Assembly (NCBI GenBank): GCA_949298005.1
Contig: CASFUN010000005.1
Coordinates: forward strand, 1 to 24,131
Reading direction: 5' to 3'
Origin: an uncultured Alphaproteobacteria bacterium
GTDB lineage: Bacteria > Pseudomonadota > Alphaproteobacteria > Rickettsiales > UBA1997
Length of the DNA: 24,131 bases
The notes below the pieces were generated by a model. The model saw only the letters and a list, made by a program, of their open reading frames with translations. It was not told where the DNA came from and made no database searches. The position numbers and the translations under genes are program-made. Position 1 is the stretch's first letter. Each line of letters begins with the position of its first letter. Positions 8,097 to 16,986 of this stretch are shown here, one piece after another.

Positions 8097-9020
8097 CTAT
8101 TTTACCATTGAAGCTACTTCAGCGGCAAAATCATTTTCTTTTTTCTCTAATCCTTCACCAAGAACAAACAATACGTAGTCTTGAATCTTTACACCATGCC
8201 CATTTGTTTTTTCAAAATTTTTCAAAACATCAGAAATTTTCATCTTATCGTCCATAACGAACGCCTGGTCAACAAGACATATTTCTTCATAGAATTTTTT
8301 AATCCTGCCTTCTATCATTTTGTCTATTATATTCTGCGGCTTTCCAGAATTTTTTGCCTGTTCTATCAGAACCTCTTTTTCCCTATTTAACCTGTCACTT
8401 GGCACCTGTGATCTATCAAGATATTCCGGTCTTGTTGCAGCTACATGCATAGCTATCTGCTTCCCAAGCTCTTGTAAATTATTCTTATCAGCACTAGATT
8501 CTAATATTACTAGTACCCCTATTTTGCCAAGATTATTAGATACCTGATTATGTATATAAGAAACTATTACACCTTCTCCAGTTAATCCAACTATTTTAGC
8601 TTTTCTTAATTGAAGATTTTCACCTATAGATGCAATTTTGTCTGTAAATTCATCAGATATATTCTTACTGCCAATAGTTTGATTTTTAATATCGTTAATA
8701 ATATCTTCAGAATTATCAACATTTATAGCTGCTTTGGCACAATTCAAAACCAATTCTTGGAATTTATCATTTCTCGCAACAAAATCAGTTTCAGAATTAA
8801 CTTCCACAATTGAAGCTTTACTGTTATCTATAAAGATACCTATTAAACCTTCAGTAGCGTTTCTACCACTTTTTTTAGCTGCAGACGACAACCCTTTTTT
8901 TCTTAACCAATCGACAGCTTCTTCATAATTATCATTACATGCTGCTAAAGCTTTGTTACAATCAGCTATACCGCATCCAGTTGTTTCTCTCAATTTTTTA
9001 ATTAAAGCTAAATCTGCCAT
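8097..9020 (-). CDS. tsf: translation elongation factor Ts
   Basis: EF-Ts is the nucleotide exchange factor that reloads EF-Tu with GTP. The 307-residue chain starts with the UBA-like domain (MADLALIKKLRETTGCG, residues 1-17) and carries the diagnostic TDFVARND at 78-85. The dimerisation core and the C-terminal module follow, and the length is normal for the family. A clear AGGAG ribosome binding site precedes the start ATG at 9020. It lies 20 bases after rpsB, the standard rpsB-tsf arrangement, so S2-dependent control of the leader should also govern it. There is no visible hairpin terminator in the 95-122 bases after it, so read-through into the outer-membrane protein gene is possible. Confidence 0.97.
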   Translation of the reverse strand: MADLALIKKLRETTGCGIADCNKALAACNDNYEEAVDWLRKKGLSSAAKKSGRNATEGLIGIFIDNSKASIVEVNSETDFVARNDKFQELVLNCAKAAINVDNSEDIINDIKNQTIGSKNISDEFTDKIASIGENLQLRKAKIVGLTGEGVIVSYIHNQVSNNLGKIGVLVILESSADKNNLQELGKQIAMHVAATRPEYLDRSQVPSDRLNREKEVLIEQAKNSGKPQNIIDKMIEGRIKKFYEEICLVDQAFVMDDKMKISDVLKNFEKTNGHGVKIQDYVLFVLGEGLEKKENDFAAEVASMVK

Positions 9021-9040
9021 TTTATTCTCCTAATTTATTC

Positions 9041-9988
9041 TTATTTTTGTTCTTTTTTAACACTTTCAACTTTCTTTTTAGCTGGTTTTTCTTCTTTTTT
9101 TAAAATCGGTTTATTATATACTTTTTTATTCTCAACTTTTTTAACAGAACCTTTTTTATTTTGAGGCTTCGCTTGTATGTTTGGCTTTGTTTTAGTAACC
9201 TTTATATCTTTTAAAGTATCACTAATTATTTGACAATATAATTGTATAGCTTTAATTGAATCATCATTACCTGGTATAGGATAGTCAATAATATCTGGAT
9301 TAGAATTTGTATCAACTATAGCCATTACTGGTATACCAAGAGATCTTGCTTCATTAATAGCTAATGATTCTTTTAAGGTGTCTATAACAAAAATTAGATC
9401 AGGTGCACCACCCATGGTCTTAATACCTTCAAGGTTATCATTTAATTTTTTTAATGTTTTACCTAAAACTACTTGTTCTTTTTTTAATAATTTGCTATTT
9501 TCATCACTCAACTTATTCTCAATGGACTTTATCTTTTTTATGGATTGAGATACAGTCTTCCAGTTTGTAAGCATACCTCCAAGCCATTTATGTGTCACAT
9601 AAAATTGATTATTTTCTTCAGCTAGCTTTTTTACACTTTCAGAACCTTGTTTTTTTGTACAAACAAAAAGTACTTTCCCTTTTTTTTTTACTAATTCTTT
9701 AAGAATTCTCATAGATTCATTCATCAGTATAGCTGTCTGAGTTAAATCTATTATATGTATATTATTTCTAGAACCATATATATAAGGTGCCATTTTGGCA
9801 TTCCATCTCATGGTTCTATGACCGAAATGTACCCCGGCCTCTAACATGTCTTTTATAGTAAATAATGTTTTATTTTCATTATTACTGTCGTTTTCGTCAG
9901 ATATAATTTCTTCGTCGATAACTTCATTAATATTATCTGGAGTTAAGTTGAACTCTTGAATATTTTCTTCTAAATTTTCTTTTTCCAT
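9041..9988 (-). CDS. rpsB: 30S ribosomal protein S2 with N- and C-terminal extensions
   Basis: The core is plainly S2: FTIKDMLEAGVHFGHRTMRW begins around residue 43, followed by KWLGGMLTNWKT and GAPDLIFVID. The chain is 315 residues against roughly 240 in most bacteria. About 40 residues at the N terminus are strongly acidic and Asn-rich. About 50 at the C terminus are Lys-rich, with repeats such as KKVENKKVYNKP and KKEEKPAKKK. The start at 9988 is supported by AAGG 8 bases upstream. The extra tails are in frame, with codon use like the core, so they look genuine. It is the first gene of rpsB-tsf, with a leader and a strong promoter upstream. Opposite charges on the two tails could let them interact with each other or with rRNA; that is inference. 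Confidence 0.96.
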   Translation of the reverse strand: MEKENLEENIQEFNLTPDNINEVIDEEIISDENDSNNENKTLFTIKDMLEAGVHFGHRTMRWNAKMAPYIYGSRNNIHIIDLTQTAILMNESMRILKELVKKKGKVLFVCTKKQGSESVKKLAEENNQFYVTHKWLGGMLTNWKTVSQSIKKIKSIENKLSDENSKLLKKEQVVLGKTLKKLNDNLEGIKTMGGAPDLIFVIDTLKESLAINEARSLGIPVMAIVDTNSNPDIIDYPIPGNDDSIKAIQLYCQIISDTLKDIKVTKTKPNIQAKPQNKKGSVKKVENKKVYNKPILKKEEKPAKKKVESVKKEQK

Positions 9989-10001
9989 AAGTAACCTTGG
10001 T

Positions 10002-10047
10002 TAAACATCTACCGATTAGAACCATTTTGGCACCAAAGTATGTCGGT
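10002..10047 (-). promoter_or_regulatory. structured rpsB leader, candidate S2 autoregulatory element
   Basis: The leader of about 107 bases contains pairing arms ACCGA (10047-10043) and TCGGT (10015-10011). They enclose an inner TTTGG/CCAAA pairing. Next to the start is TAAC-CAAG-GTTA (about 10013-10002), which includes the AAGG ribosome binding site. S2 represses its own mRNA through a structured 5' UTR in other bacteria. The arrangement here is compatible with that, but I cannot match it to a known model by eye. Confidence 0.42.
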
Positions 10048-10101
10048 ATGTTAATTAATAAAATATTATAAAGTAATAATTTACTTCATAATAGAGGTTA
10101 T

Positions 10102-10128
10102 ATTATATTTAATATTGTTTTTTGTCAA
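10102..10128 (-). promoter_or_regulatory. rpsB-tsf promoter
   Basis: On the minus strand a perfect -35 TTGACA (10128-10123) is followed 15 bases later by a perfect -10 TATAAT (10107-10102). The spacing is two bases short of optimal, and overlapping TA-rich alternatives would lengthen it. It lies in the 248-base divergent gap between rpsB and mreB and would give a leader of about 107 bases. I see no equally good promoter for mreB in the other half of the gap. Confidence 0.62.
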
Positions 10129-10236
10129 CCGTAAATAATAGCTATATATAAAATTAATATCTAATTCACAATATGAAATATATTGCAAAATAAAATCATT
10201 TCTATATCAGTATATTAATATGATTATTTTTTAAAA

Positions 10237-11268
10237 ATGTTTTCATTTACATCAAAAGACATAGCAATAGATCTAGGAACAGCAAACATATTAGTATATT
10301 CGAAAGGGAGAGGCGTAGTTCTAAATGAACCTTCTGTTGTAGCATTAATGAATAACAATGGCAGAAAAGTTCCATACGCTTTTGGAAAAGAAGCAAAAAT
10401 GATGTTAGGAAGAACTCCAGCATTAATTGAAACCATAAGACCAATGAAAGATGGTGTTATAGCTGATTTTAAAGTTGCTGGTGAAATGATTAAATACTTT
10501 ATACAATCAGTCAACAAAAATAAATCATGGTTTGGTCCTCTCATAGTTGTATGTGTACCATCAGGTTCAACACCAGTAGAAAGAAAGGCTATACAAGAAG
10601 CTGCTGAAAGTTCTGGAGCAAGAGAAGTTTATCTAATTGAAGAACCTATGGCAGCTGCAATTGGAGCTGGTTTACCAGTTATGGATCCTATAGGATCTAT
10701 AATAGTTGATATCGGCGGAGGCACAGCTGAAATAGGTATTCTATCTTTAGGTGGTATAGTCTATGGAAAATCAGTAAGGGTTGGTGGAGATAAAATGGAC
10801 GAATCTATAATAAATTACGTAAGAAAGTGCCATAATTTACTAATTGGTGAGACAACAGCTGAAAAAATAAAAATGACAATAGGTACGGCTAAACAACCAA
10901 ATGATGGTAGAGATGGCGATAGTATGAAGGTTAGAGGAAGAGATTTAGCTAATGGTGTGCCAAGAGAAATCACACTTTGCGAAAGGCAAATAGCTGAAAG
11001 TTTAGTGGAACCTATAGGACAAATAATAGATGCTATAAAAATTGCGTTAGAGTCAGCCCCACCTGAATTGTCAGCTGATATAGTTGAAAAAGGTATTGTT
11101 TTAAGTGGTGGTGGTTCATTAATAAAAGATTTAGATGCTGCCATAAGTGATGTAACAGGCTTACCAGTTTATGTTGCTGAAGACCCACTTTTATGTGTTA
11201 TAAAAGGTATAGGCATTGTTTTGAACAACTTCAAAAACCTTAGAGGTGTATTATTTAAACAAAGCTAA
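10237..11268 (+). CDS. mreB: rod shape-determining actin homologue MreB
   Basis: MreB forms membrane-bound filaments that direct lateral cell-wall synthesis. The 343-residue protein has the actin-fold nucleotide motifs: phosphate-1 loop IAIDLGTANILVY (residues 9-21), phosphate-2 loop DIGGGTAEIGIL (about 158-169), and the adenosine motif VLSGGGSLIKDL near 288-299. The length is normal. The start ATG at 10237 follows an A/T-only stretch with no clear ribosome binding site. It heads mreB-mreC-PAP2 and is divergent from rpsB. Its presence, with murG at the other end of the window, indicates retained peptidoglycan and rod-type wall synthesis. Confidence 0.98.
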   Translation: MFSFTSKDIAIDLGTANILVYSKGRGVVLNEPSVVALMNNNGRKVPYAFGKEAKMMLGRTPALIETIRPMKDGVIADFKVAGEMIKYFIQSVNKNKSWFGPLIVVCVPSGSTPVERKAIQEAAESSGAREVYLIEEPMAAAIGAGLPVMDPIGSIIVDIGGGTAEIGILSLGGIVYGKSVRVGGDKMDESIINYVRKCHNLLIGETTAEKIKMTIGTAKQPNDGRDGDSMKVRGRDLANGVPREITLCERQIAESLVEPIGQIIDAIKIALESAPPELSADIVEKGIVLSGGGSLIKDLDAAISDVTGLPVYVAEDPLLCVIKGIGIVLNNFKNLRGVLFKQS

Positions 11269-11271
11269 CTT

Positions 11272-12153
11272 ATGAGATTTGACAATAAAAACTCATCAAT
11301 ATTTAGTTTATATTGGTCAATAGGGTATTATGTTGGTATTATAATAAACAAACTAACTTATACTGTTCTGATAGTAACATCAGTTTTTTTGTTACGTAGT
11401 AGCAAAATTGATGGCAAATTTAGTAACAGTATAAAAAATATATTAGACACAGCATTATCTCCGTATATTTTTGTAGAAAAGGTTGTAGTTGAGACTATAA
11501 ATCTTATAAAAAGTAATTTAGATTCTCTTATAGGACTAAAAAGAAAATATGAAAATTTAAAAAAAGATAATATAGGTCTTAAAATTGAACTATTAAAAGT
11601 GAATGCTATATCTAGCGAAAATAGTTCTTTAAAAAAAATATTAAATTTTATTTCACATGAATCGGTGGAAAATTATACAATAAAACAGGTCAGTATTATC
11701 AACAAAAATTCTTTTGTAACAACAATAGATATTGATATAAACGAAACAGACAAAAACTATTTTCACGAACACGATATTGTTGTTGATAGTAAAGGAAATT
11801 TTATAGGTATATTGGCAAACATACAGAATAAATTGGCTAACATAATGTTAGCTAGTGATTTTATATCAAAAATACCAGCTAAAGCAATTGGCAGTAACAT
11901 TAGTCTAATACTAGAAGGTAAAGGTAATGATATTTTGGAAATAAAACATTTTCTTGGTAAGAAAGAAAATATTAGAGTTGGAGATAGAGTTTACACATCA
12001 TCTAGTAATGATAATATATTTTATAGTGGAATTTATATTGGTGATATTGTAAGTATCAATAATAAACTTTATGTAAAATTAGCTGCGAATTTAAACAGTT
12101 TAGATTATGTTGTAATCTTGCATAGAGTGTTTAATAGTAATTTTTTAGAATAA
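11272..12153 (+). CDS. mreC: rod shape-determining protein MreC
   Basis: MreC is a periplasmic scaffold that links MreB to the wall-synthesis complex. The 293-residue chain has a cytoplasmic N terminus and one transmembrane helix (about residues 28-42). A coiled-coil stretch (about 85-120, Lys/Glu/Leu-rich) follows. Then comes the two-part beta domain with HDIVVDSKGNFIGIL and the C-terminal VGDRVYTSSSNDNIFYSGIYIG region. It starts 3 bases after the mreB stop. mreD, usually the next gene, is not found here; a PAP2 phosphatase gene follows with a single base between stop and start. The C-terminal low-complexity tail seen in some homologues is absent. Confidence 0.93.
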   Translation: MRFDNKNSSIFSLYWSIGYYVGIIINKLTYTVLIVTSVFLLRSSKIDGKFSNSIKNILDTALSPYIFVEKVVVETINLIKSNLDSLIGLKRKYENLKKDNIGLKIELLKVNAISSENSSLKKILNFISHESVENYTIKQVSIINKNSFVTTIDIDINETDKNYFHEHDIVVDSKGNFIGILANIQNKLANIMLASDFISKIPAKAIGSNISLILEGKGNDILEIKHFLGKKENIRVGDRVYTSSSNDNIFYSGIYIGDIVSINNKLYVKLAANLNSLDYVVILHRVFNSNFLE

Positions 12154-12154
12154 A

Positions 12155-12703
12155 ATGAGAAAAAATATTTTACTAACACTATTTACTGTAGTACTTAACT
12201 GTGAATATAAACTATTTGCTAGAACATTTTTTAGAGAAATTGAAGACATTGGTACAGCATTTCAATTTATAGTACCAACAATAGCTGGGACAAGAGCGTT
12301 GTATGATGATAAAGAATCTTTTAATCAATTTTTATGGCATTATTTGACTTTAAATGGGACAGTTCATCTAATAAAATTTTTAATAAATGAAAAAAGGCCG
12401 AAATCTGATAGATATGAATCTTTTCCATCTGGACATACTGCTGCTACATTTGGCGGAGCAACATTTATGCATTTCAGATATTCTTTTAGTGAGACGAAAT
12501 ATCTTTATTTAATGTCAGCATTTACTGGATTTTCACGATTATACTCTAATAAACATTATATACACGATGTATTAGCTTCAATTGGCTTAAGTTTTTTAAC
12601 GAGTTATATTTTTGTTCACAAAAAAAATGACAATATAAACTATTCATTCAATTATGATTACGATAGAAAAGAATTATTTTTTAAAGTTAATATAGATTTT
12701 TGA
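12155..12703 (+). CDS. PAP2-family membrane phosphatase
   Basis: PAP2 enzymes remove phosphate from lipid phosphates such as undecaprenyl diphosphate, phosphatidic acid or lipid A. All three signature motifs are here: KFLINEKRP (K74, R81, P82), PSGH (91-94) and SRLYSNKHYIHD (S127, R128, catalytic H134, D138). The chain is short (182 residues), with an N-terminal hydrophobic segment that may be a signal peptide or membrane helix. It has fewer strong transmembrane helices than typical integral PAP2 proteins. It begins one base after mreC, so it is probably co-transcribed with mreBC. That hints at recycling of the undecaprenyl carrier for wall synthesis, but lipid A or phospholipid phosphatase roles are equally possible from sequence. 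Confidence 0.88.
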   Translation: MRKNILLTLFTVVLNCEYKLFARTFFREIEDIGTAFQFIVPTIAGTRALYDDKESFNQFLWHYLTLNGTVHLIKFLINEKRPKSDRYESFPSGHTAATFGGATFMHFRYSFSETKYLYLMSAFTGFSRLYSNKHYIHDVLASIGLSFLTSYIFVHKKNDNINYSFNYDYDRKELFFKVNIDF

Positions 12704-12730
12704 TAAACGAAATTTTTCAATAAAATAAAA

Positions 12731-15100
12731 TTATAACAACTCCCTTTTCCCATTTATATTTGGTTGAGAAACTATACCATCTTTTTCCATTCTTTCTATT
12801 ATATTAGCAGCTTTATTATACCCTATTCTAAGCTGTCTCTGAACATAACTTATGCTAACTTTTTTGTCTCTTCTAACAATCTCTATTGCTTGTCGATATA
12901 ATGATTCATCATCGTCTTTTTGACCACTTATACTGATATCAAAATTTCCACTACTTTCATCATTAAATTCATCATTATTACTATCCAAAATAGTTTTTAT
13001 ATATTCTGGTTTAAATCCTTGTTTTGTTATAAATTCTACAACTCTTTCTACTTCATCATCAGATACAAACGGACCATGTGCTCTATTTATTTTACCACCG
13101 TTAGGCATATAAAGCATATCACCCATACCCAAAAGCTGCTCTGCACCTTGCTCTCCAAGTATAACTTTGCTATCTATTCTTGAACTAACAAGGAAGCTAA
13201 CTCTGCTAGGAAAATTTGCCTTTATAACACCAGTTATAATATCTACAGATGGTCTTTGGGTTGCCATAATTATATGTATACCAGCCGCTCGAGCCATCTG
13301 AGCTATCCTTTGTATTAAAGCTTCAATATCTTTGCCAGCAGTTATCATTAAATCGGCCATCTCATCAACTATTACAACAATAAATGGTAACTGTTTAGTT
13401 TCCAATTCTTTATCTTCATATATTGGCTCACCATATTCATCATACTCAACAAGTATTCTACTACTTAAAGTTGTATTATTACTAAGTGCTTGGTTAATCT
13501 TTTCATTATAACCATATATATTTCTTACACCAAGACTTGACATAACTTTATATCTACTTTCCATCTCATTAACTACCCATTTTAGAGATAATATAGCTTT
13601 TTTAGGATCAGTTACAACAGGTGTAAGTAGATGTGGAATGCCTTCATAAACAGAAAGCTCGAGCATCTTCGGATCTATCATTATCATTTTACACTCTTCT
13701 GGTGTGAACTTGTATAATAATGACAATATCATGGTATTTATAGAAACAGATTTACCTGAACCTGTTGTACCAGCTATTAATAGATGTGGGGCTTTGGCTA
13801 AATCCATAACAACTGGGTCTCCAGCAATATTAGAACCAAGCACTATGGGCAATGCATAATTGCTATTTTTATATTCATCACTTTCAAAAATATCTCTAAG
13901 AAAAATTGTATTTCTCTGTTTGTTAGGTAATTCTATCCCAACAACATTTCTTTCAGGTATTACAGAAATTCTAGTAGATTTTACTTTAAGATTTCTAGCT
14001 ATATCATCAGCGCAGCCTACTATTCTTGAAGATTTTGTACCAGCTGATGGTTCGAATTCGTGTAGAGTTATAATTGGTCCAGATTTAACACTTACTATTT
14101 TACCAGTAATTTTGTATTCATGCAATACTCTTAATAAATTAGAAGCCTGTTCTTTTAATTCCTCTTTTGTTAATGCGACAGTTTTATTATTAGATGAATT
14201 TAGTAAATCTAGAGTTGGCAATCTAAAATTACTTTTAAAAAATTTATTACTAACACTTTTATTTGAGAATATAGAAAATAATCCACCATTTTTTTGATTA
14301 CTTTTAGTTTCTTCTTTAATATAGTCTTCTTCTGGAGCTTTGTTATTCACAGTTGTTATATAATTTTCTAAGTCTTGTATTTTCTTACTTTGATTTTCTA
14401 TCAATTTCCGATATTTTTTCTGTTCTATCTTATTTTTATTGAAAAAATAATATATCCTAGAAAATAATGATTTAAACTTTGCTTGTATTATATCTGGAAT
14501 TAGAAAATGTCCTATTTTTGATAAAAATATAAATTGAATTTTAACTAAATACTTACAGAATAGATAAATTTTCTTGAAACAAATTAAGAAAAATTTGTAA
14601 TTAAATTCAAAAACTATATATGCAGATATAAAACTAAATATAAAATAAAGAAAAATCAATATTTTTTGTGGAGTTAAAAATAATAAATTATTTAAATAAT
14701 AACCAATAGCACCACCCCACCCTTCATATCCCCAAACATTCTTCCAATAAAAAACTTTAGAAAATAATCCACAAGTGGAAAGCAAAAATAAAATTGTTGT
14801 TATTATTTTAATATAAATGTTATACTTTCTTTCTTTTGATTTAAAATAATCAATACTGCTTTTAATAAAAAAAATTATTATAAATACTGAAACTATTCCA
14901 AATAATTGTATTAATAAATCAGATACATATGCTCCTATAACACCACCTTTGTTGAATATTAGATTTGTTGTAGTTGCAGTATTAAACGATGGGTCAAATT
15001 CATTGTAGGTTATTATTGATATTGTAAAAAATATCGCTATGGATGCATATAAAAACCCTAAAAATATTTCAAATACTCTGTCTAAATCTATTTTATTCAT
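12731..15100 (-). CDS. ftsK: DNA translocase FtsK
   Basis: FtsK sits at the division septum and pumps the chromosome termini into daughter cells, activating XerCD at dif. The 789-residue chain has several N-terminal transmembrane helices (about residues 14-35, 62-80, 97-115 and 145-170) and a Lys/Asn-rich linker (about 205-300). The alpha/beta motor domain has Walker A GTTGSGKS (444-451) and a Walker B with the FIVVIVDEMADL pattern. MARAAGIHIIMATQRPSVD follows. The C-terminal gamma winged helix (about 732-789, YVQRQLRIGYNKAANIIERM) reads KOPS-type sequences. The length is normal for compact alphaproteobacterial FtsK. It is convergent with the PAP2 gene (27-base gap) and divergent from the ATPase operon. 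Confidence 0.98.
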   Translation of the reverse strand: MNKIDLDRVFEIFLGFLYASIAIFFTISIITYNEFDPSFNTATTTNLIFNKGGVIGAYVSDLLIQLFGIVSVFIIIFFIKSSIDYFKSKERKYNIYIKIITTILFLLSTCGLFSKVFYWKNVWGYEGWGGAIGYYLNNLLFLTPQKILIFLYFIFSFISAYIVFEFNYKFFLICFKKIYLFCKYLVKIQFIFLSKIGHFLIPDIIQAKFKSLFSRIYYFFNKNKIEQKKYRKLIENQSKKIQDLENYITTVNNKAPEEDYIKEETKSNQKNGGLFSIFSNKSVSNKFFKSNFRLPTLDLLNSSNNKTVALTKEELKEQASNLLRVLHEYKITGKIVSVKSGPIITLHEFEPSAGTKSSRIVGCADDIARNLKVKSTRISVIPERNVVGIELPNKQRNTIFLRDIFESDEYKNSNYALPIVLGSNIAGDPVVMDLAKAPHLLIAGTTGSGKSVSINTMILSLLYKFTPEECKMIMIDPKMLELSVYEGIPHLLTPVVTDPKKAILSLKWVVNEMESRYKVMSSLGVRNIYGYNEKINQALSNNTTLSSRILVEYDEYGEPIYEDKELETKQLPFIVVIVDEMADLMITAGKDIEALIQRIAQMARAAGIHIIMATQRPSVDIITGVIKANFPSRVSFLVSSRIDSKVILGEQGAEQLLGMGDMLYMPNGGKINRAHGPFVSDDEVERVVEFITKQGFKPEYIKTILDSNNDEFNDESSGNFDISISGQKDDDESLYRQAIEIVRRDKKVSISYVQRQLRIGYNKAANIIERMEKDGIVSQPNINGKRELL

Positions 15101-15199
15101 AAATTAGCTAATAAACCGAATATAATATAACATTTTCGTTGTAGATTTCAATGGATTATAAAATCTTATTATTTATATGGTCTAAAATTTTATTAAAGT

Positions 15200-15227
15200 T
15201 TGACTTTTATCTCAAAAAAACTACTAT
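15200..15227 (+). promoter_or_regulatory. candidate promoter of the N-ATPase operon
   Basis: The 160-base divergent gap between ftsK and atpD contains TTGACT (15200-15205) and, 16 bases later, TACTAT (15222-15227), about 33 bases before the atpD ATG. The -35 matches 5 of 6 and the -10 matches 4 of 6. No other convincing element or gene is visible in the gap. Confidence 0.42.
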
Positions 15228-15260
15228 TTTTGATAACTATAAGACAAAATCCTCAATAGA

Positions 15261-16628
15261 ATGGAAGAAAATATAGGGCAAATAATAGGTATAAACGGAA
15301 GCGTTATAACAGCAAAATTCGACAAAAAAACTCCAAAATTATTAAATAAGTTGATATGCGATAATGTAATATGTGAGGTTGTAGAAGAGTTAGATAATAG
15401 TCAAGTACAAGCAATAGCACTAAATTCAACAATGGGCTTAATTAGTGGTAAAAATATAATAGATACAGGTAATCCAATTAAAATAAAAGTTGGAGATAGT
15501 TTATTAGGTAGGATGTTAAATGTATTTTCTCAACCTATAGATAAAAATGGAGAAATTAAATCCAATATAGAAAGAGAAATTTATAAAAAGCCTATAAATT
15601 TAATGGATCACAATACAAATAGAAAAATCTACGAAACCGGAATAAAAATAATAGACCTATTAGCGCCATTGGAATATGGTGGAAAAGCTGGCTTATTTGG
15701 TGGAGCAGGAGTTGGAAAAACAGTTTTAATAACTGAAATGATTCATAATATGGCTCTAAATTATGATGGTATAAGTGTTTTTTGTGGTGTTGGTGAAAGA
15801 AGTAGAGAAGGAAATGATTTATATTATGAAATGCAAGACGCTGGTGTACTTGATAAAGCTGTTATGTTTTTTGGACAAATGAACGAACCATCAGGTACAA
15901 GACTTAGAGTTGCATACTCAGCATTAACAGCAGCAGAATATTTTAGAGATGAAAAAAAACAAAATGTCCTACTAATGATAGATAATATATTTAGATTTGT
16001 TCAAGCAGGAAATGAAGTATCTGGCCTTATGAACAGAATACCTTCCCATGTTGGATATCAACCAACTTTAGCAAGTGATATAGCGGAACTTGAGGAAAGA
16101 ATATCAGGTACCAAATATGCATCTGTAACTTCTGTACAAGCAGTTTATGTTCCGGCTGACGATTTTAGTGATCCATCAGCAACACATATATTTTCGCACT
16201 TATCTGCTACTGTATCTCTATCAAGAAAAAGAGCTAGTCAAAAACTATATCCAGCTATGGATCCTTTAAATTCAACATCAAATATATTATCCCCTACAAT
16301 AGTTTCTAAAGAACATTACGAATGCGCAAAATCAGTAAGAAAAATATTAGCTGAGTATGAAAGTTTAAAAAATATGATAGCTATGTTAGGTCTAGAAGAA
16401 TTGTCTATAAAAGATAGAACTACAGTTGCTAGAGCTAGAAAACTTGAAAGATATTTAACTCAACCATTTTTTACAACTACACAATTTACAGGTCTAGATG
16501 GAAAGTTTGTACCGATAGATACAACTATAAAAGATTGTAATATGATATTAAATGGGGATTTAGATGATATTTCGGAGCAAGAATTATTTATGATTGGTTC
16601 ATTATCAGACATAAAAGGAGTAAAATAA
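15261..16628 (+). CDS. atpD: N-type F1Fo ATPase subunit beta (catalytic)
   Basis: The beta subunit carries the catalytic sites for ATP synthesis or hydrolysis in the F1 head. The 455-residue chain has Walker A GGAGVGKT (147-154), the catalytic glutamate region GERSREGNDLY (178-188, E183) and Walker B LLMIDN with D241. The equivalent of the DELSEED lever is LEELSIKD (378-385). The sequence departs in many places from mitochondrial-type beta, for example HIFSHLSATVSLSRKRASQ instead of the usual TFAHLDATTVLSR. It heads an operon in the N-ATPase order (beta first, then epsilon), whereas canonical alphaproteobacterial operons end with beta-epsilon. There is no strong ribosome binding site. All catalytic residues appear intact, so the enzyme should be active. 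Confidence 0.95.
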   Translation: MEENIGQIIGINGSVITAKFDKKTPKLLNKLICDNVICEVVEELDNSQVQAIALNSTMGLISGKNIIDTGNPIKIKVGDSLLGRMLNVFSQPIDKNGEIKSNIEREIYKKPINLMDHNTNRKIYETGIKIIDLLAPLEYGGKAGLFGGAGVGKTVLITEMIHNMALNYDGISVFCGVGERSREGNDLYYEMQDAGVLDKAVMFFGQMNEPSGTRLRVAYSALTAAEYFRDEKKQNVLLMIDNIFRFVQAGNEVSGLMNRIPSHVGYQPTLASDIAELEERISGTKYASVTSVQAVYVPADDFSDPSATHIFSHLSATVSLSRKRASQKLYPAMDPLNSTSNILSPTIVSKEHYECAKSVRKILAEYESLKNMIAMLGLEELSIKDRTTVARARKLERYLTQPFFTTTQFTGLDGKFVPIDTTIKDCNMILNGDLDDISEQELFMIGSLSDIKGVK

Positions 16629-16629
16629 T

Positions 16630-16929
16630 ATGAATAAAATACTAAATTTACGAATATATACTCCAGAAAAATTAGTTGTAGATGAAGTTATAAAAAAAAT
16701 ATCTCTAACTGGACAAGAGGGAAATTATACAATTTTGCCAAATCATATAGATTATTTGTCTTCTTTTGATGATAGTATAATAAATTTTATCAAAGATGAT
16801 AACGAAAAAATATATCTAAGACTAAGCCACGGTATAATGGTTAAATGTGGTAGAGAAATCCAAATATCTACTTTTGGAGTTACTGATATTAAAGAAAATA
16901 ATTTAAAAATGATTTTGATGAAAAATTAA
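16630..16929 (+). CDS. atpC: N-type F1Fo ATPase subunit epsilon (short)
   Basis: Epsilon joins gamma to the c ring in the central stalk. The 99-residue chain covers only the N-terminal beta-sandwich, including NLRIYTPEKLVVDEVIKKIS, GNYTILPNHIDYL and LSHGIMVKCGREIQIS. It ends about 15 residues later, so the C-terminal helical hairpin, which inhibits hydrolysis in other enzymes, is missing or reduced to a stub. It starts one base after the atpD stop. An enzyme without the hairpin would lack epsilon-mediated auto-inhibition. The family match is good by pattern and by position directly after beta. Confidence 0.9.
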   Translation: MNKILNLRIYTPEKLVVDEVIKKISLTGQEGNYTILPNHIDYLSSFDDSIINFIKDDNEKIYLRLSHGIMVKCGREIQISTFGVTDIKENNLKMILMKN

Positions 16930-16986
16930 AAAATAAATTAAAGAATATAGAAATTGGTATTTTTAAATAAAAAAATAATAAAAGAT

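Noticed and set aside
10183..10216. Promoter for mreB (TTGCAA with TATATC or TATATT)
   Set aside because: Spacing is 14 or 22 bases, neither acceptable; AT-rich sequence gives many such chance matches.
13860..14297. 145-codon open frame antisense to ftsK
   Set aside because: It overlaps the conserved FtsK motor region, has no ribosome binding site and its product shows no motif.
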